DNA from: Delphinapterus leucas
Taxonomy: Eukaryota > Chordata > Mammalia > Artiodactyla > Monodontidae
DNA: 64,000 nucleotides
Assembly: GCF_002288925.2 (NCBI RefSeq)
Contig: NW_022098050.1
Location: 2,278,725-2,342,724 of the forward strand
Direction of reading: 5' to 3'
Positions within the stretch are counted from its first letter, which is position 1; each line of letters starts with the position of its first letter. Positions 48,010 through 60,266 of this stretch are shown in pieces. Under the pieces are notes generated by a model. It saw only the letters and a program-made list of their open reading frames with translations, was not told the origin of the DNA and did not search any database. A program made the position numbers and the translations under genes.

Positions 48010-49399
48010 TGAGTTGTACAGAATTAAAAGTCAGCCTGCATTCCAGAGATAACCACTCTTAACATTTGGGAGTATATCTTTCCCATGTATGCTTTCTATA
48101 CATAGACATATTTTGAAAATTAAAATGGTATCGTGCTTTACAGGTTTTTTTATAACTCAGTTTAAAACAATATTTTTGTTACGTAATATTTTATACACAG
48201 AAAGTAATATATATTCATATGTAAGATATGAAAATAAAATAAACACACCCAATAACCACCACCTGACTTTACAGAATAGTACTGATAGTTGGAAGTCCCA
48301 TGTATCCCTGTGAAATATTAATCCTTTCTGTCTCTTGCAAGGATAACTGCCTTCTTAATGATGTATTTATCATCCTCTTAAAGTTTCAGTATATATACAC
48401 ATATATATAAAATATATACACACGTACATGTACACTGAGTAGTTTTTGTGTGTTTTTCAACTATATATAAATGTTATAATGCATGTAATCTTTTCTGACT
48501 CATTTTTAATTCAACAGTTTCTCTGAGGTGCCTCACAGGAACAAGTACAGCTGTAGTTCCATCCTTTAGACGGCTATTTAGTATTCTATGGTATGAGCAT
48601 ATGACACTTTGTAGTTATGCTCTTGTTGATGGGAAATGGCTTGATCTCAGAGTTGCTCTAACAAACAATACTCCTGTGAAAATTATTGTTTATGTCTCCT
48701 GGTGCACATGAGCAAGAATATCTTCAGAGCCAGTGACGAGGAGTGAAGTTGATATAAGATGATATGTCCACAACCTTCAAGATGATGCAATATTCTTTTC
48801 CAAAATGACTCACAAATAACCCCAAAACCATTAGTGTGTAAAGGTTAACATATTTCCACACTTTTAGTATTGTATAACACCTTAATAAAATGCTGTCTCT
48901 TTTAATTTAGAGTTCCCTGATTAATAGTGATGTTGAATAACGTTTTACATTTATCACTCCTGTCTTTTTTTGTGTGAGTTAACTGTCTGTCCCTCATATT
49001 GTGTATAATGATTTTTGTCAGCTTTGTGTTGGTTAATACCTTTTCTCTGTTTGTAACTTGTATTTTTACCTTATTAATGGTATGTTTTGTAAACTAGAAG
49101 CTCTTACTTTTAATGTAGTCATGTTTATTAATCTTTTCCTTGTGGTTTGTCCTTGAGTCTTGTTTAAAGAATTCTTCCCTACCATGAAATCACACAAATA
49201 TTCTCCAGTATTTTCTTCAAAAATTATTAAAATTTTTCTTTACACCTTTAAATCTATAATCCATAAGGAACTCAGTCTTCTGATGGTGTGACACAGTGAT
49301 TTGAATTCTTTTTTCTTTTCAATATGAGTAGTCAGTCATCCCAGCACTTTGTCTTGAATAATATGTCCTATCCCCAGTGAACTGCAGTAGTAACCCCTG

Positions 49400-49800
49400 T
49401 CCTATGGCAAATGTTTTAGAATAAAGCCAGTTGCTATGAAAAAAATTGTCCCCCAAATGTCAGGGGCCTCATACAGTGTAAGAAGTTCTGGTCAATGTTT
49501 TCCTCCCCTTGATTGTTCAGGAACCCACGCTCCTTCCCTCTTGTGTCTCCGCCATCTGCTAGGACATTATATAGTATTCTGTATCCAGCTGGAAGATGGA
49601 GGAAGAAAGGGTAGAGAAGGCATGCCAACTTCTTAAGCAGCTTGCTCAGAAAACTATCTCATTGCCACTCATATTCCATTGGCAAAAACTAGTCACGTGG
49701 CCATACATAAATGAAAAAGCTGCAGGGAAACATGGTTCTCTAGTGGACAGCAGCTTCCCAGAGGTATTTCTCCTATAAAGAAGAGTATGATTTTTGTGGT
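49400..49800. repeat. Unidentified repeat inside the old L1M
   Basis: The text changes from T-rich antisense L1 to a mixed-composition stretch with 'ccgccatctgctaggacatt', 'gctggaagatggaggaagaa', 'actagtcacgtggccataca' and 'ctgcagggaaacatggttct'. It resembles a mammal-wide repeat that I cannot name. The L1M wording resumes near 49820-50080. Confidence 0.35.
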
Positions 49801-50864
49801 GCTCAGCTGGCTATCTCAGCTGTGTCAGGTTTCCTTGTATGCATTGGTCTCTTCTTCTCTAGTAGTGCAAGTCCCTCTACCCTGTTGATCCTCCATTGTG
49901 TCTTAGCTAGTATTTGTCCCTTTGTCAAGTATCACAAAGAAAAGTTGGCTATTTTAATTGGAAAGCATTGGATCTACAGAATATTCTGGAAAGAATCAAT
50001 ATATTTGCATAATGGGTCTGCTTATCCATTAGCATTGTTTACTTGCATGGGCTTAAATGTCTTTCAGTATCTTTTATAATCTTATTCAAAAAAGTCATAT
50101 ACAACCTTTTTAGAATTATTTTTAGGGGTTTTATTTTTTTATATTATATCATTTTTGTTAATATTATAAACCATTTTCCAAAATTTTGTTTAAGTCTTTC
50201 CTTGACTTGATTTGTTACTAATTCCAATAATTTGTGTTCAGATTTTTTGAAGGGGTTGTATGTGGAAATCATGTTATATATAAATAACTATAGGATTTAT
50301 TTTTCTTCTCATTTTTATCTTTTCTTTGGTTATCTAACGGAATAGAAGTGGTGACAGGCATCGTTGATTTGTTCCTGACTTGAGAGGAAATTATTTTGAC
50401 CTTTCTTTATCAAATATAATGTTTGCTATAGATTTTTGCTTATGATACTTTGTTGTAATATATTGTAGGTTTCTGTTTGCTTATATTTTGTTTAGGATTT
50501 TCCATCTATGTTCACAAGTAAAATTGGTATACGATTTTTTTCTTCTCATACTATCCTACTTAGTTTTGGTATCAAGATTATACTGAATTCGTTTTGGGGT
50601 TGATGTTTTCCCACTTCTGTTTCCTAAGAGAGTTTGTATAAGTGTGGAATCATCTGTTCTTCACAAGTTCAGGAGAACTCACCTGTAAAACCATATAAGG
50701 CTGGTGTTTTGTTAAGGAGATATTTCAACTACTGATTTTGTTTCTGTAATGATTAAAGAACTCTTTGTTTTTTTTTCATTTCTTCTTAGATAAGATTTTA
50801 TAGCTTCTGAGTTTCAAGAAATTTGTTTAATATATTTTAGCTTTTAAGTTTAGGGACATACATT

Positions 50865-52014
50865 TTTCATTGAAGTATGGTTGACTTACAGTACTATGTT
50901 AGTTTTAGGAGTACAACATGGTAATTCAATATTTTTATAGGTTGTACTCCATGCAAAGTTATTATACAATATTGACTATATTCCCTATGCTGTACGTTAC
51001 GTCCTTGTAACTTAGTTATTTTATACCTAGTGGTTTATACCTCTTAATCCCCTTCATCTATTTTGCCCCTCCCACCACCTCTCTCCACCCGGCATCCACA
51101 AGTTTGTTCTCTATATCTGTAAGTTTGTTAATTTTTTTCATATTTGTTCATTTGTTTTATTTTATAGATTCCACATATAAGTGATAACATACAATATTTC
51201 TCTTTCTCTGTCTGACTTATTTCACTAAGCATAATACCCTTCAGGTCCTTCTGTGTTGTTGCAAATGGCAAATTTTCTTTCTTTTTTATGGCTGAGTAGT
51301 ATTCCGTTATATGTGTGTGTGTGTGTGTGTATACACATATATATATACACACACACACACATATATATACATCTCACATCTTCTTTATCCATTTATCTGT
51401 TGATGGACACTTAGGTTGCTTCCATATCTTGGCTATTGTAAGTAATGCTGCTATGAACATTGGGGTGCATATATCTTTCTGAATTAGTGCTTTTTTCTGA
51501 TAAGTACCAGGAGTGGAATTGCTGGATCGTATGGTAGTTCTATTTTTGATCATTTGAGGAACCACCATACTGTTGTTCTCCGTAGTGGCTGTACCAATTT
51601 ACATTCCTCCCAACAGTGCACGAGGGTTCCCATTTCTCTGCACTTGTTACTTCTTGTCTTTTTGACAATAGCCATTTTGACAGGTGTGAGGTGATATCTC
51701 ATTGTGGTTTTGATTTGCATTTCCCTGATGATTAGTGTTGCTGAGCATCTTTTTATGTGCCTGTTGGCCATCTGTATGCCTTCTTTGGTAAAATGCCTAT
51801 TCAGGTCCTCTGCCTGTTTTTTTAATTGGGTTGGGTTTTTTGTTTTGTTTTTTGGTATTGTGAGTTGTATGAATTCTCTATATATTTTGGATATTAAACC
51901 CTTATTGGACATAACATTTGCAAATATCTTCTCCCATTCAGTAAGTTGCTTTTTAGTTTTGCTGATGGTTTCTTTCACTGTGCAAAAGGTTTTAAGTTTG
52001 GTTAGGTAATATAT
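50865..52014 (-). mobile_element. Younger L1, 5'-truncated, minus strand
   Basis: About 1.15 kb. The 3' UTR (antisense) starts at about 50868 with 'cattgaagtatggttgactt', then ORF2 C-terminal sequence continues to 52014. The minus-strand frames at 51374-51568 and 51550-52020 carry ORF2 words such as [38 protein letters not shown] and PKCPSTDKWIKKM, including the zinc-knuckle-like Cys/His region. Imperfect flanking words gggacatacatt (50853-50864) and gggcatacatt (52015-52025) look like the target duplication. It sits inside the old L1M. Confidence 0.88.
51308..51372. repeat. Palindromic TG/TA/CA microsatellite within L1
   Basis: A (TG)n run, then tatacacatatatatatacac, then a (CA)n run and atatatatac. 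The TG and CA arms are complementary, so the whole tract can fold on itself. It replaces the short gtatatatgt-like sequence that the same position has in the L1 at 62530-62550. Confidence 0.93.
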
Positions 52015-53101
52015 GGGCATACATTAAAAATATCATTCAAAATCTCTTTTGTGAATATATGCATGCCTCTTCCCTTTATTTGTGTCATCTTTCCTTTTGT
52101 CCTAATCAATTTTCCATGTAGTTTTAAAATTTTATTCTTCTCTTCAAATCTTGGCTATTTTGGTATTCTCGATTAATTTCTGTTTCTATTTTTGTACTTT
52201 TTTTTACTCCTACTTTGTTAAAATTTATTTAGTTCTTTTTCTAACTGCTTATTATATATATTTAGGTTAATTTCTCCTATAAAATATTAACAAAAAATTC
52301 CTCCAAGTGCATCAAGTATTTTGTTTGTTTATTTCTAAGTATATATAAATTTCCATTATGATTTCTTCTTTGACCCGTGAATTATGTAGAATGATGTTTT
52401 AAAATGTCCAGATATATCTTCTAATTATCTTTTCGTTATTTCTAACTTGATTGTATTGTATGATGTCAGATTTTTCAAATTTGCTGAGATTTTCTTTATT
52501 GCACAGTGCATGGCAACCTTTTGTGACTGTTTTATATTAGCTTAAGGAGAATGTGTTAGACACACATTTGGGAATATGGTTTTTACATGTTCATTAAATC
52601 AGGCTTGTTAATTGGGTTGATGGGAACTTCTGTGTGTGTGTTGAAATCTCCCACTAAGTTTGTGGATTTGAACATTTATCCTATAATTCTTTCAGACCCC
52701 TTTACCCTTTATATATATGGAGGCTATTTTAAGAAACTCAGAGGTTAGAACAATTTTATTCACCTTGAGATTGGTCCTTTTATTATGTAGTGACCCTTTT
52801 TCTTGCTAGTAATGCATTTAGTTTAAAATGGCTTCTGTCTTATATATTATTATATAGTTATCTGAGGGTTTTTTTGGTTTGTATTTGTTTGGCATACCCT
52901 TATATTTTATCTTCAAGTTTTGTTTTCCTTGTATATATATTCAGGTATGTCTCCTTCTGTCTCTTATAAACACTATATTGCTAGGTTAAAAACTATGTGT
53001 ATCTGTCTAGATAGATATCCACTCTGACCATGTTTGTCATTTAACTGGAGAGTTTATTTCGCTCATATTTTTTATGTATATTTCTCATAATTACTTTTAT
53101 A

Positions 53102-53321
53102 CAGTTGACCCTTGAAAAACGAGGGGGCTATGGGCGCCTACCCTTCATATAGTCAAAAATCTGAGTATAATTTATAGTCAGCCCTCCATATCCGCAGTTC
53201 CACATCTGCAGATTCAACCCCACCGTGGGTTGTGTAGTACTGTAGTATTTACTATGGAAAAAAAAATCCGAATATAGGTGAACCTGCACAGTTTAAACCC
53301 ATGTTATTCAAGGGTTAACTG
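53102..53321. mobile_element. MER2-type Tigger DNA transposon
   Basis: Begins cagttgacccttgaaaaacg and ends tattcaagggttaactg, so its terminal inverted repeats pair well. TA lies on both sides (53100-53101, 53322-53323). The 220-bp body is the short MER2 kind, related to Tigger elements, with no transposase. It sits inside the old L1M. Confidence 0.9.
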
Positions 53322-53575
53322 TACATGAATTTACATGTAGTATAGTATTTTATGCTATCTAGTTGCTTTGTCTTTCCTCCTTTATTTCCCCTTCTTTACT
53401 GCATTCTTTTGGATTGTTTGAGTTTTATGTTCTTATTCTAATTTTCCCTCTTCCACTTTGGAATTTATGTACTCTTTATTATTTTAGTTGTTACCCTTAA
53501 AATTTTACTATGGATTATTTTACAAACTAAAAAAAAATCAGTTGTCTAATTTTTCCTCCCAAGTAAAGTAAAAAC

Positions 53576-54096
53576 CTTTTTTTAAAAACATCTTTATTGG
53601 AGTATAATTCTTTACAATGGTGTGTTAGTTTCTGCTTTATAAAAAAGTGAATCAGTTATACATATACATATATCCCCACATCTCCTCCCTCTTGCATCTC
53701 CCTCCCACCCATCTAGGTGGTCACAAAGCACCGAGCTGATCTCCCTGTGCTATGCGGCTGCTTCCCACTAGCTATCTATTTTACGTTTGGTAGTGTATAT
53801 ATGTCCATGCCACTCTCTCACTTCGTCCCAGCTCACCCTTCCCCCTCCCCGTGTCCTCAATTCCATTCTCTGGTAGGTCTGCATCTTTATTCCTGTCCTG
53901 CCCCTAGGTTCTTCATGACCATTTTTTTTTTTTTTAGATTCCATATATATGTGTTAGCATACAGTATTTGTTTTTCTCTTTCTGACTTACTTACCTCTGT
54001 ATGACAGACTCTAGGTCCATCCACCTCACTACAAATAACTCAATTTCATTTCTTTTTATGGCTGCGTAATATCCCATTGGATATATGTGCCACATA
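53576..54096 (-). mobile_element. Younger L1 3' end, minus strand
   Basis: About 520 bases: the antisense of the same 3' UTR type as 62759-63050 (catctttattggagtataat, ctaggtggtcacaaagcacc, gctgatctccctgtgctatg, agctatctattttacgtttg), then the last part of ORF2 to 'atggctgcgtaatatcccat'. The element's A-tail appears as the T run at about 53576. The 5' truncation is near 54096. Target duplication unclear. Confidence 0.88.
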
Positions 54097-54194
54097 TGAT
54101 CTACCACCTTCTTTTCATTTTACCTGCTCTCATTATCTGGTGTTTTGTTCTATTTTGTATACTCACATATTTACCACACTCGTTGTGTACCATT

Positions 54195-55270
54195 TCTAGA
54201 ATGCTTAAATAAGAATTGAGATTTTATTCAGTAGGCAGAGGAAATTATGGACATATTTGATCTGGGGAAATACATGATCAGAATGATACTTTAGGGAAAC
54301 TAATCTCATGGAGTCAAGAAAAGAATGGAGGGAGGAAGAGATGAGAAACAGAAACACAAATAAAAGGCTATTTCAACAGTTCAGCAGTTTGAAAGAACGG
54401 TCTGAGCTAGTGTGATGGTTAAGGAGAATACATAGAATTTAACAACTGGTTTGATGTGAAGTGGTGAAGAAAAAAATGATGATGAGGTTTTTGAATCCAG
54501 GTTATTAAAAGGTTGGCAAAAATATTAGCAAGTAGGAAAGACAGAGGGAATAGCTGCTTTGAGGAGAAAGAAATAGCAATGCCTATAGCGTATGCCAATG
54601 ATATATATTCCTCACAGAGTTCCACATACAGCAGAGCAATTGGGAGATCATTAAAACCGGGGAAGCAGACATTATAGAGGTAAATGTATACATGTAATAA
54701 ATGGAGACAGTTATGGAAGACGGTGAATGTGCCAAATGAAAGTGCTTCGTGTCAGACTGGTCATAGATATGCCCCGAAGACGATGTTCACATTTGGAAAA
54801 CCAAGAAGAGTCAGTATTGGATATATAGAATTCAGGTCATGAAGAATTCAGTCTTGTGGAATATCATCTGTATATGGTACTGAGATAGGTATTTCATATC
54901 TATATTATCTCATGTAATTATCTAATAAGGTGGTGGTATAGTATCAGTGGAGGAGAAGGTTTCAAAAAGAACAAGGTGTTCAGCAATGTCAAATGATGCA
55001 GAAGCGATAAGAGGAGAATGAGAATTAAAGAAGAGGGATTGTGTCATTAGGAAGTAATTGATGAATTTTGCAGAGAATCAGTTCCAATTAAAAGAGATGG
55101 AAGCAAAACTAAAAGAACTTAATATGAAAATGAATCCTGTGCAAGGGAACATTGAAATGCAAACAAGATTTAATAATTGACTGGTGAAGGGTGGTAGCAA
55201 AGCTGAGAGAAGATGCTTTTGACTTAGAATTGATGAGCTCTATGATGAGCATACTGTCTATACATAACCG
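54195..55270 (-). mobile_element. L2 LINE, reverse transcriptase region
   Basis: Purine-rich antisense L2: 'tgatctggggaaatacatga', 'aaggctatttcaacagttca' (from 'aggctattgcagtaatccag'), then near 54950-55060 'aaggtgttcagcaatgtcaa' and 'atgatgcagaagcgataaga', the antisense of the RT segment. Diverged, no open frame. Confidence 0.6.
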
Positions 55271-56164
55271 GTACTCAACAAATGGTTTTTGAATGAAAAA
55301 CTGTGTTCAGAGTTTGAAAAATAGGATCCAGATGGAAGGATAGATAAGCAATTGAAAGTTACTGAATTGATAAGTTTTGTGATTTAAAATTTCCAACAAT
55401 ATTTATAAGAAACACTGCTTCGTGAAATTGCACAGATAAAGCTTAAACTTTGGATGTTTTGTGATTTTTGTACATGATTTTAAATGTACAGTAAGTGTAG
55501 GAAAATAAAACAAGTGCTGATAAAGTATTAAGAAATGGCAACTTGCTATCAATAACAATTGGCATTTAATATTTAAAAGGCCAAAGAGAGAAGAATTTGG
55601 ATAAAAGATTTTTATTTGAAAACATGTGTATGTAGGTACATAGAAGAGGTATTCTTAATATAGCATCTTATAATTCATCTCAAATGTTAGTAGGCTCTTT
55701 TTATCTTTGGCTTTCAAAACATATCTTCCCCAATCATAATACCAAACACTCCATGCAGATCCCACATGACTGTTATTTGTTGTTCACTTAAACATTCATA
55801 TACCTGCTGATTTTAAAGTCCCCAAAGTGCTTTTGTCCAGGTGGATTTCTCTCTGTATCTCAGCATTGCAATAGTTATTGAAAGTGATTTCACTAGCAAG
55901 ATAAGAATTTGTTGACACATGTAAATGGCTTTCTCTCCAACAAGGGATGGAACAAATATCAACAACTGCAAAATGTGCTATCATGCCAAAATATTTTTCT
56001 TTTTTTACATTTCAATCTAAAGCCTAAAATGTGTGCTGCATAAACATTTGTCATACTCAGTATGACATATTTGCATGCATATTTATTTTCTGTATAAGTA
56101 CTGAATGGCTAAAATGTGTTTTCCATATGCTTACATAAAGGCAGTAGCAGTGAGATATTGATAA
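55271..56164. other. AT-rich stretch, nothing recognised
   Basis: No recognised element or gene. Confidence 0.4.
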
Positions 56165-56410
56165 TAATAGTAGAAACATTTATTGACTACTTACTACATG
56201 CCAAGCTCTGATCACAATACTTTATAGGTATAATTGTACAAAACACTCAGATAATCTTATGTGAAAGATAGCATTATTTCTATTTTACAGAAAGTGGGGG
56301 GGTGAAAAAAGAGGCACAGAGAAGTTCAAATAATTTGCTCATGATAACAAAACCAGGAAATTCTGGAGCTGAAGTTCTAAGCTCTGCATGCCCACCCCAC
56401 CATATACCTT
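56165..56410 (-). mobile_element. MIR SINE
   Basis: Antisense MIR in good order: 'acatttattgactacttact', 'acatgccaagctctgatcac', 'agaggcacagagaagttcaa', 'ataatttgctcatgataaca', then 'agctgaagttctaagctctg'. Nearly full length. Confidence 0.78.
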
Positions 56411-57224
56411 CTAATCAACAGACTCTATTGTGATTTTATATTAGCTGAAATCCAGAAATGCAGAAGTTTTGAGAAGAGTTCCTGTCCCTACCCATTTATA
56501 TTTGTGAATAAAAGTAAATCTATAAATTTCCTCTCCTATGATTATATCGTAAGAAAATAGTCATTGAAGCCAAGAGTATATATCATGTTATACTGATAAG
56601 TTGTAAAAGTAAGTTAAACTCTAATGTATATAGTTTGGAATAACACACTTACTATGCTCAGGTGGGTAGTTAACATTATTTGGAAGGTTATGTTTTAAGT
56701 GGAATTTCTCCATTTTTAAAAAAAATGAATTAGTTTTGAGAAAAACTGTAAAATTGTCAAGAAATTTTTACATATGTTGACCTAGGCTTGCAACAAAATA
56801 TAATAAGTACTGGTAGCTTTGATTGTGCACATGTATATTATATGCTAGAATGTATGAAGTGATATTTTATAATTAGTTCATAATGGATTACTTAAAACAT
56901 ATAGATCAAGAGTCATTAAGCATTATGTTTAGATATTAAGAGTACAAGCGTTAATCCAAAAATAAGAAAATAGTTTATATAAGAAACAGCCTAAATCTGA
57001 GTCCTTGGGACCATTTCAAAAAATGTGTTGTATTTAATCATACATGTAGGTAAATATATTAAATATATCCTAAGTACAGTAAAATACAAATATGTACACA
57101 TATATATATAAATGTATATATATCTAAAGGATGAATAAATATACATTTATCACATTTAAATAATAAAAGAACACCAGGCAGACATTATGTGTACATTTAT
57201 TTTTTTCTGTATTCTACACGTATC
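56411..57224. other. AT-rich stretch, nothing firm
   Basis: Contains a TA-rich low-complexity part near 57055-57150. No gene. Confidence 0.4.
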
Positions 57225-58139
57225 CGGGGGGTGGGATCCATCTTTTTGTCAAGGTCATTTATGGACCCAAATTCCTCAAAATTAAAAGATCATTTTATAG
57301 GCACACTGAAAAGAAACTTAGCCAACAGTTAGGTGGATTTCCAGTTTCTGGAATTGCAAGTAAGGAGCTTAGAAGTCGCCACTCAGTCATTACAAGTAAA
57401 AAGATTAATAAATTGGGAAAAAACCCAGAACTCTTCATAGAAACCATTAGAGAAGTAAGTCACAGGGTAACATGCTGCTTCCAAAGTTAGACAAATAGGA
57501 AGATATAGAGAATAGGAGTTTACAAGAGTAGAAACCCACGAGGAGAAACCTCCATTGGAACCAGTACTGTGGTAGGAAAACCTAAACTGCAATTAACAAA
57601 TTACTGGAGACTCAGTGTGGACAAATCTGAGAGTTAAAAACTCCAGTGGGGCTCAGTCTTGAGGGCTCCCAAGGTTTTGTGAGTTTTACCTATAGGAGCA
57701 CTACCAGATCCTCACAGTGAATATCAGAGAAAAATCCCCCTGTGCTTCTGGTAGGGGGAAGGGAAAACTAACCATTTTGAAAGATTCCAGGGCATTTTGT
57801 TATTCTTAACAAAACCTGCCCTCAGGAGCCTAACCTGCTGAGATATTATCTCAGTCTTTGTGGGGAAAAGGAAATACCAAACTCCAGCCCCTTCTGTCCA
57901 TCCAGTCCCACCTTAGGTGGAGTAGGGAGATAAAACTAAGATTTACTGGTGAAGTTCACAGTGCAGGGGCTCACTGAAAGACTGAGAATTATAAAAGTAT
58001 AGAATAGTTCTCTTTCCTGACATCTTAACACTACATTACTCAAGGCCCACATACCACAGTTCCTTTCATTCATTGTATCATGTTCACATTTCACCAAAAA
58101 AGTACAAGGCTTACTAAAAGGCAAAATACACAGTTTGAG

Positions 58140-58725
58140 GAGACTGAACAAGCATCAGAACCAGAGACAGAAATGGCAGGAACGTTGGAATTATCAGGCC
58201 AGGAGTTTAAAGAAAAACAAAAACAAAAACAAACCTATGATTAATATGCCAAGGGCTTTAATGGAAAAGTAAACAACTTGCAAGAACAGATGGGTAATGT
58301 AAGAAGAGAGATGGATATTCTAATAAAGAATCCAAAAAAAGTGCTAGCACTTAAAAATGCTTTTGATGGACTTATTAGTAGACTGAACACAGATGAGGAA
58401 GGAATCCTTGAGCTTGAGGCTTGAGGATATAACAGAAGAAACTTCCAAAACTGAAAAGTGAAGATAAAAAAGACTGGGGAAAAAAATAGAGCAATATCCA
58501 AGAACTGTGTATAACTATAAAAGGTGTAGCATACTTGTAATGCGAATACCAAAAGGAGAAGAAAAAGAGAAAGGAAAGGAAGCAATATATGAAGGAATAA
58601 TGACTAAGAATCTCCCTCAACTTGATGTCAGACACCAAACCAAGGTGAGGAAGTTCAATCATCAACAAACAGGATAAATGCCAGCAAAATTACACCTAGT
58701 CATATCATTTTCAAACTTCAACCAA
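58140..58725 (+). pseudogene. L1 ORF1 remnant
   Basis: The DNA follows the L1 ORF1 coding strand: 'agcatcagaaccagagacag' and 'aatggcaggaacgttggaat' at the start, 'aagaacagatgggtaatgta' and 'agaagagagatggatattct' in the coiled-coil part, 'tgcgaataccaaaaggagaa' near 58540 (RNA-binding region entrance) and 'aggataaatgccagcaaaat' near 58671. ORF1 protein normally is a trimeric RNA-binding chaperone that coats L1 RNA. Several stops and indels break every frame. The C-terminal third is missing because the sequence jumps into ORF2 at about 58725. Confidence 0.7.
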
Positions 58726-58737
58726 AACACTCAGACT

Positions 58738-59817
58738 GGCTGAATGGATACAAAAACAAGACCCGTATATATGCTGTCTGCAAGAGCATATATACTTCAG
58801 ACCTAGGGACACATACAGAATGAAAATGAGGGGATGGAAAAAGATATTCCATGCAAATGGAGATCAAAAGAAACCTGGAGTAGCAATTCTCATATCAGGC
58901 AAAATAGACTTTAAAATAAAGACTATTACAAGAGACAAAGAAGAACACTACATAATGATCAAGGGACCAATCCAAGAAGAAGATATAACAATTGTAAATA
59001 TTTATGCACCCAACATAGGAGCACCTCAATACATAAGGCAAGTGCTAACAGCCCTAAAAGGGGAAATCGACAGTAACACAATCATAGTAGGGGACTTTAA
59101 CACCCCACTTTCACCAATGGACAGATCATCCAAAATGAAAATAAGGAAACACAAGCTTTAAATGACACATTAAACAAGATGGACTTAATTGATATTTATA
59201 GGACATTCCATCCAAAAACAACAGAATACACTTTCTTCTCAAGTGTTCATGGAACATTTTCCAGGATAGATCATATCTTGGGTCACAAATCAAGCCTTGG
59301 TAAATTTAAGAAAATTGAAATCGTGTCAAGTATCTTTTCCGACCACAATGCTATGAGACTAGATATCAACTACAGGAAAAAATCTGTAAAAATTACAAAC
59401 ACATGGAGGCTAAACAATACGCTACTTAATAACCAAGAGATCACTGAAGAAATCAAAGAGGAAATCAAAAAATACCTAGAAACAAATGACAATGAAAACA
59501 TGACAACTCAAAACCTATGGGATGCAGCAAAAGCAGGTCTGAGAGAGAAGTTTATAGCAATACAATCCTACCTCAAGAAACAAGAAACATCTCAAATAAA
59601 CAACCTAACCTTACACCTAAAGCAATTAGAGGAAGAAGAGGAAAAAAAAACCAAAGTTAGCAGAAGGAAAGAAATCATAAAGATCAGATCAGAAATAAAT
59701 GCAAAAGAAATGAAGGAAACCATAGCAAAGATCAGTAAAACTAAAAGCTTGTTCCTTGAGAAGATAAACAACATTGATAGACCATTAGCCAGACTCGTCA
59801 AGAAAAAGGGGAAATGA
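58738..59817 (+). pseudogene. L1 ORF2 remnant, endonuclease part
   Basis: The endonuclease domain of L1 ORF2 (apurinic-endonuclease-like fold that nicks target DNA) starts in mid-domain. The frame at 58820-59161 includes RGWKKIFHANG, ITRDKEEHYIMIKGPI, VNIYAPNIGAP and the catalytic-region IIVGDFN (59081-59101). After a frameshift the second frame 59179-59817 carries DLIDIYRTFHPKTTEYTFFS, SRIDHILGHKSSL and FSDHNAMRLDI, which include the conserved SDH motif. The first part of the domain, with the N-terminal Asn and Glu catalytic residues, is absent. The 59817 stop and the change of frame make it a dead copy. Confidence 0.9.
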
Positions 59818-60055
59818 CTCAAATCAATAGAATTAGAAATGAAAAAGGAGAAGTAACAACTGACACTGCAGAAATACAAAGGGTCATGAGAGATACTACA
59901 AGCAACTATATGTCAATAAAATGGACAACCTGGAGGAAATGGACAAATTCCTAGGAAAGCACAACCTTCTGAGACTGAACCAGGAAGAAATAGAAAATAT
60001 GAACAGACCAATCACAAGCACTGAAATTGAAACTGTGATTAAAAATCTTCCAACA

Positions 60056-60266
60056 GGGATTCCCTGGTGGCGCAGCGGTTGAGAGTCTGCCTGCCGATGC
60101 AGGGGACACGGGTTCGTGCCCCGGTCTGGGAAGACCCCACATGCTGTGGAGTGGCTAGGCCCATGAGCCATGGCCGCTGAGCCTGCGTGTCTGGAGCCTT
60201 TGCTCCGCAACGGGGGAGGCCACAACAGTGAGAGGCCTGCGTTCGGCAAAAAAAACAAAAAAACAA
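60056..60266 (+). mobile_element. CHR-type tRNA-derived SINE (copy 6) inside L1
   Basis: A plus-strand copy with its head slightly altered (gggattccctggtggcgcag) and a compound tail of A runs broken by C (60248-60270). The 15-base target word aaaaatcttccaaca at 60041-60055 recurs as aaaaaccttacaaca at 60267-60281, with two differences. Context is TT|AAAAA. The flanking L1 text reads continuously once the SINE and one target copy are set aside. Confidence 0.96.

Larger units (their letters stand above)
48010..54190 (-). mobile_element. Old L1M element, minus strand, interrupted by younger insertions
   Basis: From the 3' UTR at about 48010 the + strand runs backwards through the element. Tail-side wording (aaccactcttaacatttggg, tcctggtgcacatgagcaag) is followed by antisense ORF2, for example 'cttttccttgtggtttgtcc' and 'ttcttccctaccatgaaatc' near 49133-49190, 'gtttaggattttccatctat' near 50490, 'ccttttattatgtagtgacc' near 52776, and 'taccacactcgttgtgtacc' near 54171. 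It is cut by a foreign block at 49400-49800, the L1 at 50865-52014, MER2 at 53102-53321 and an L1 piece at 53576-54096. After removing those, about 3.9 kb of one old L1 remains. No coding frame survives. Confidence 0.65.
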
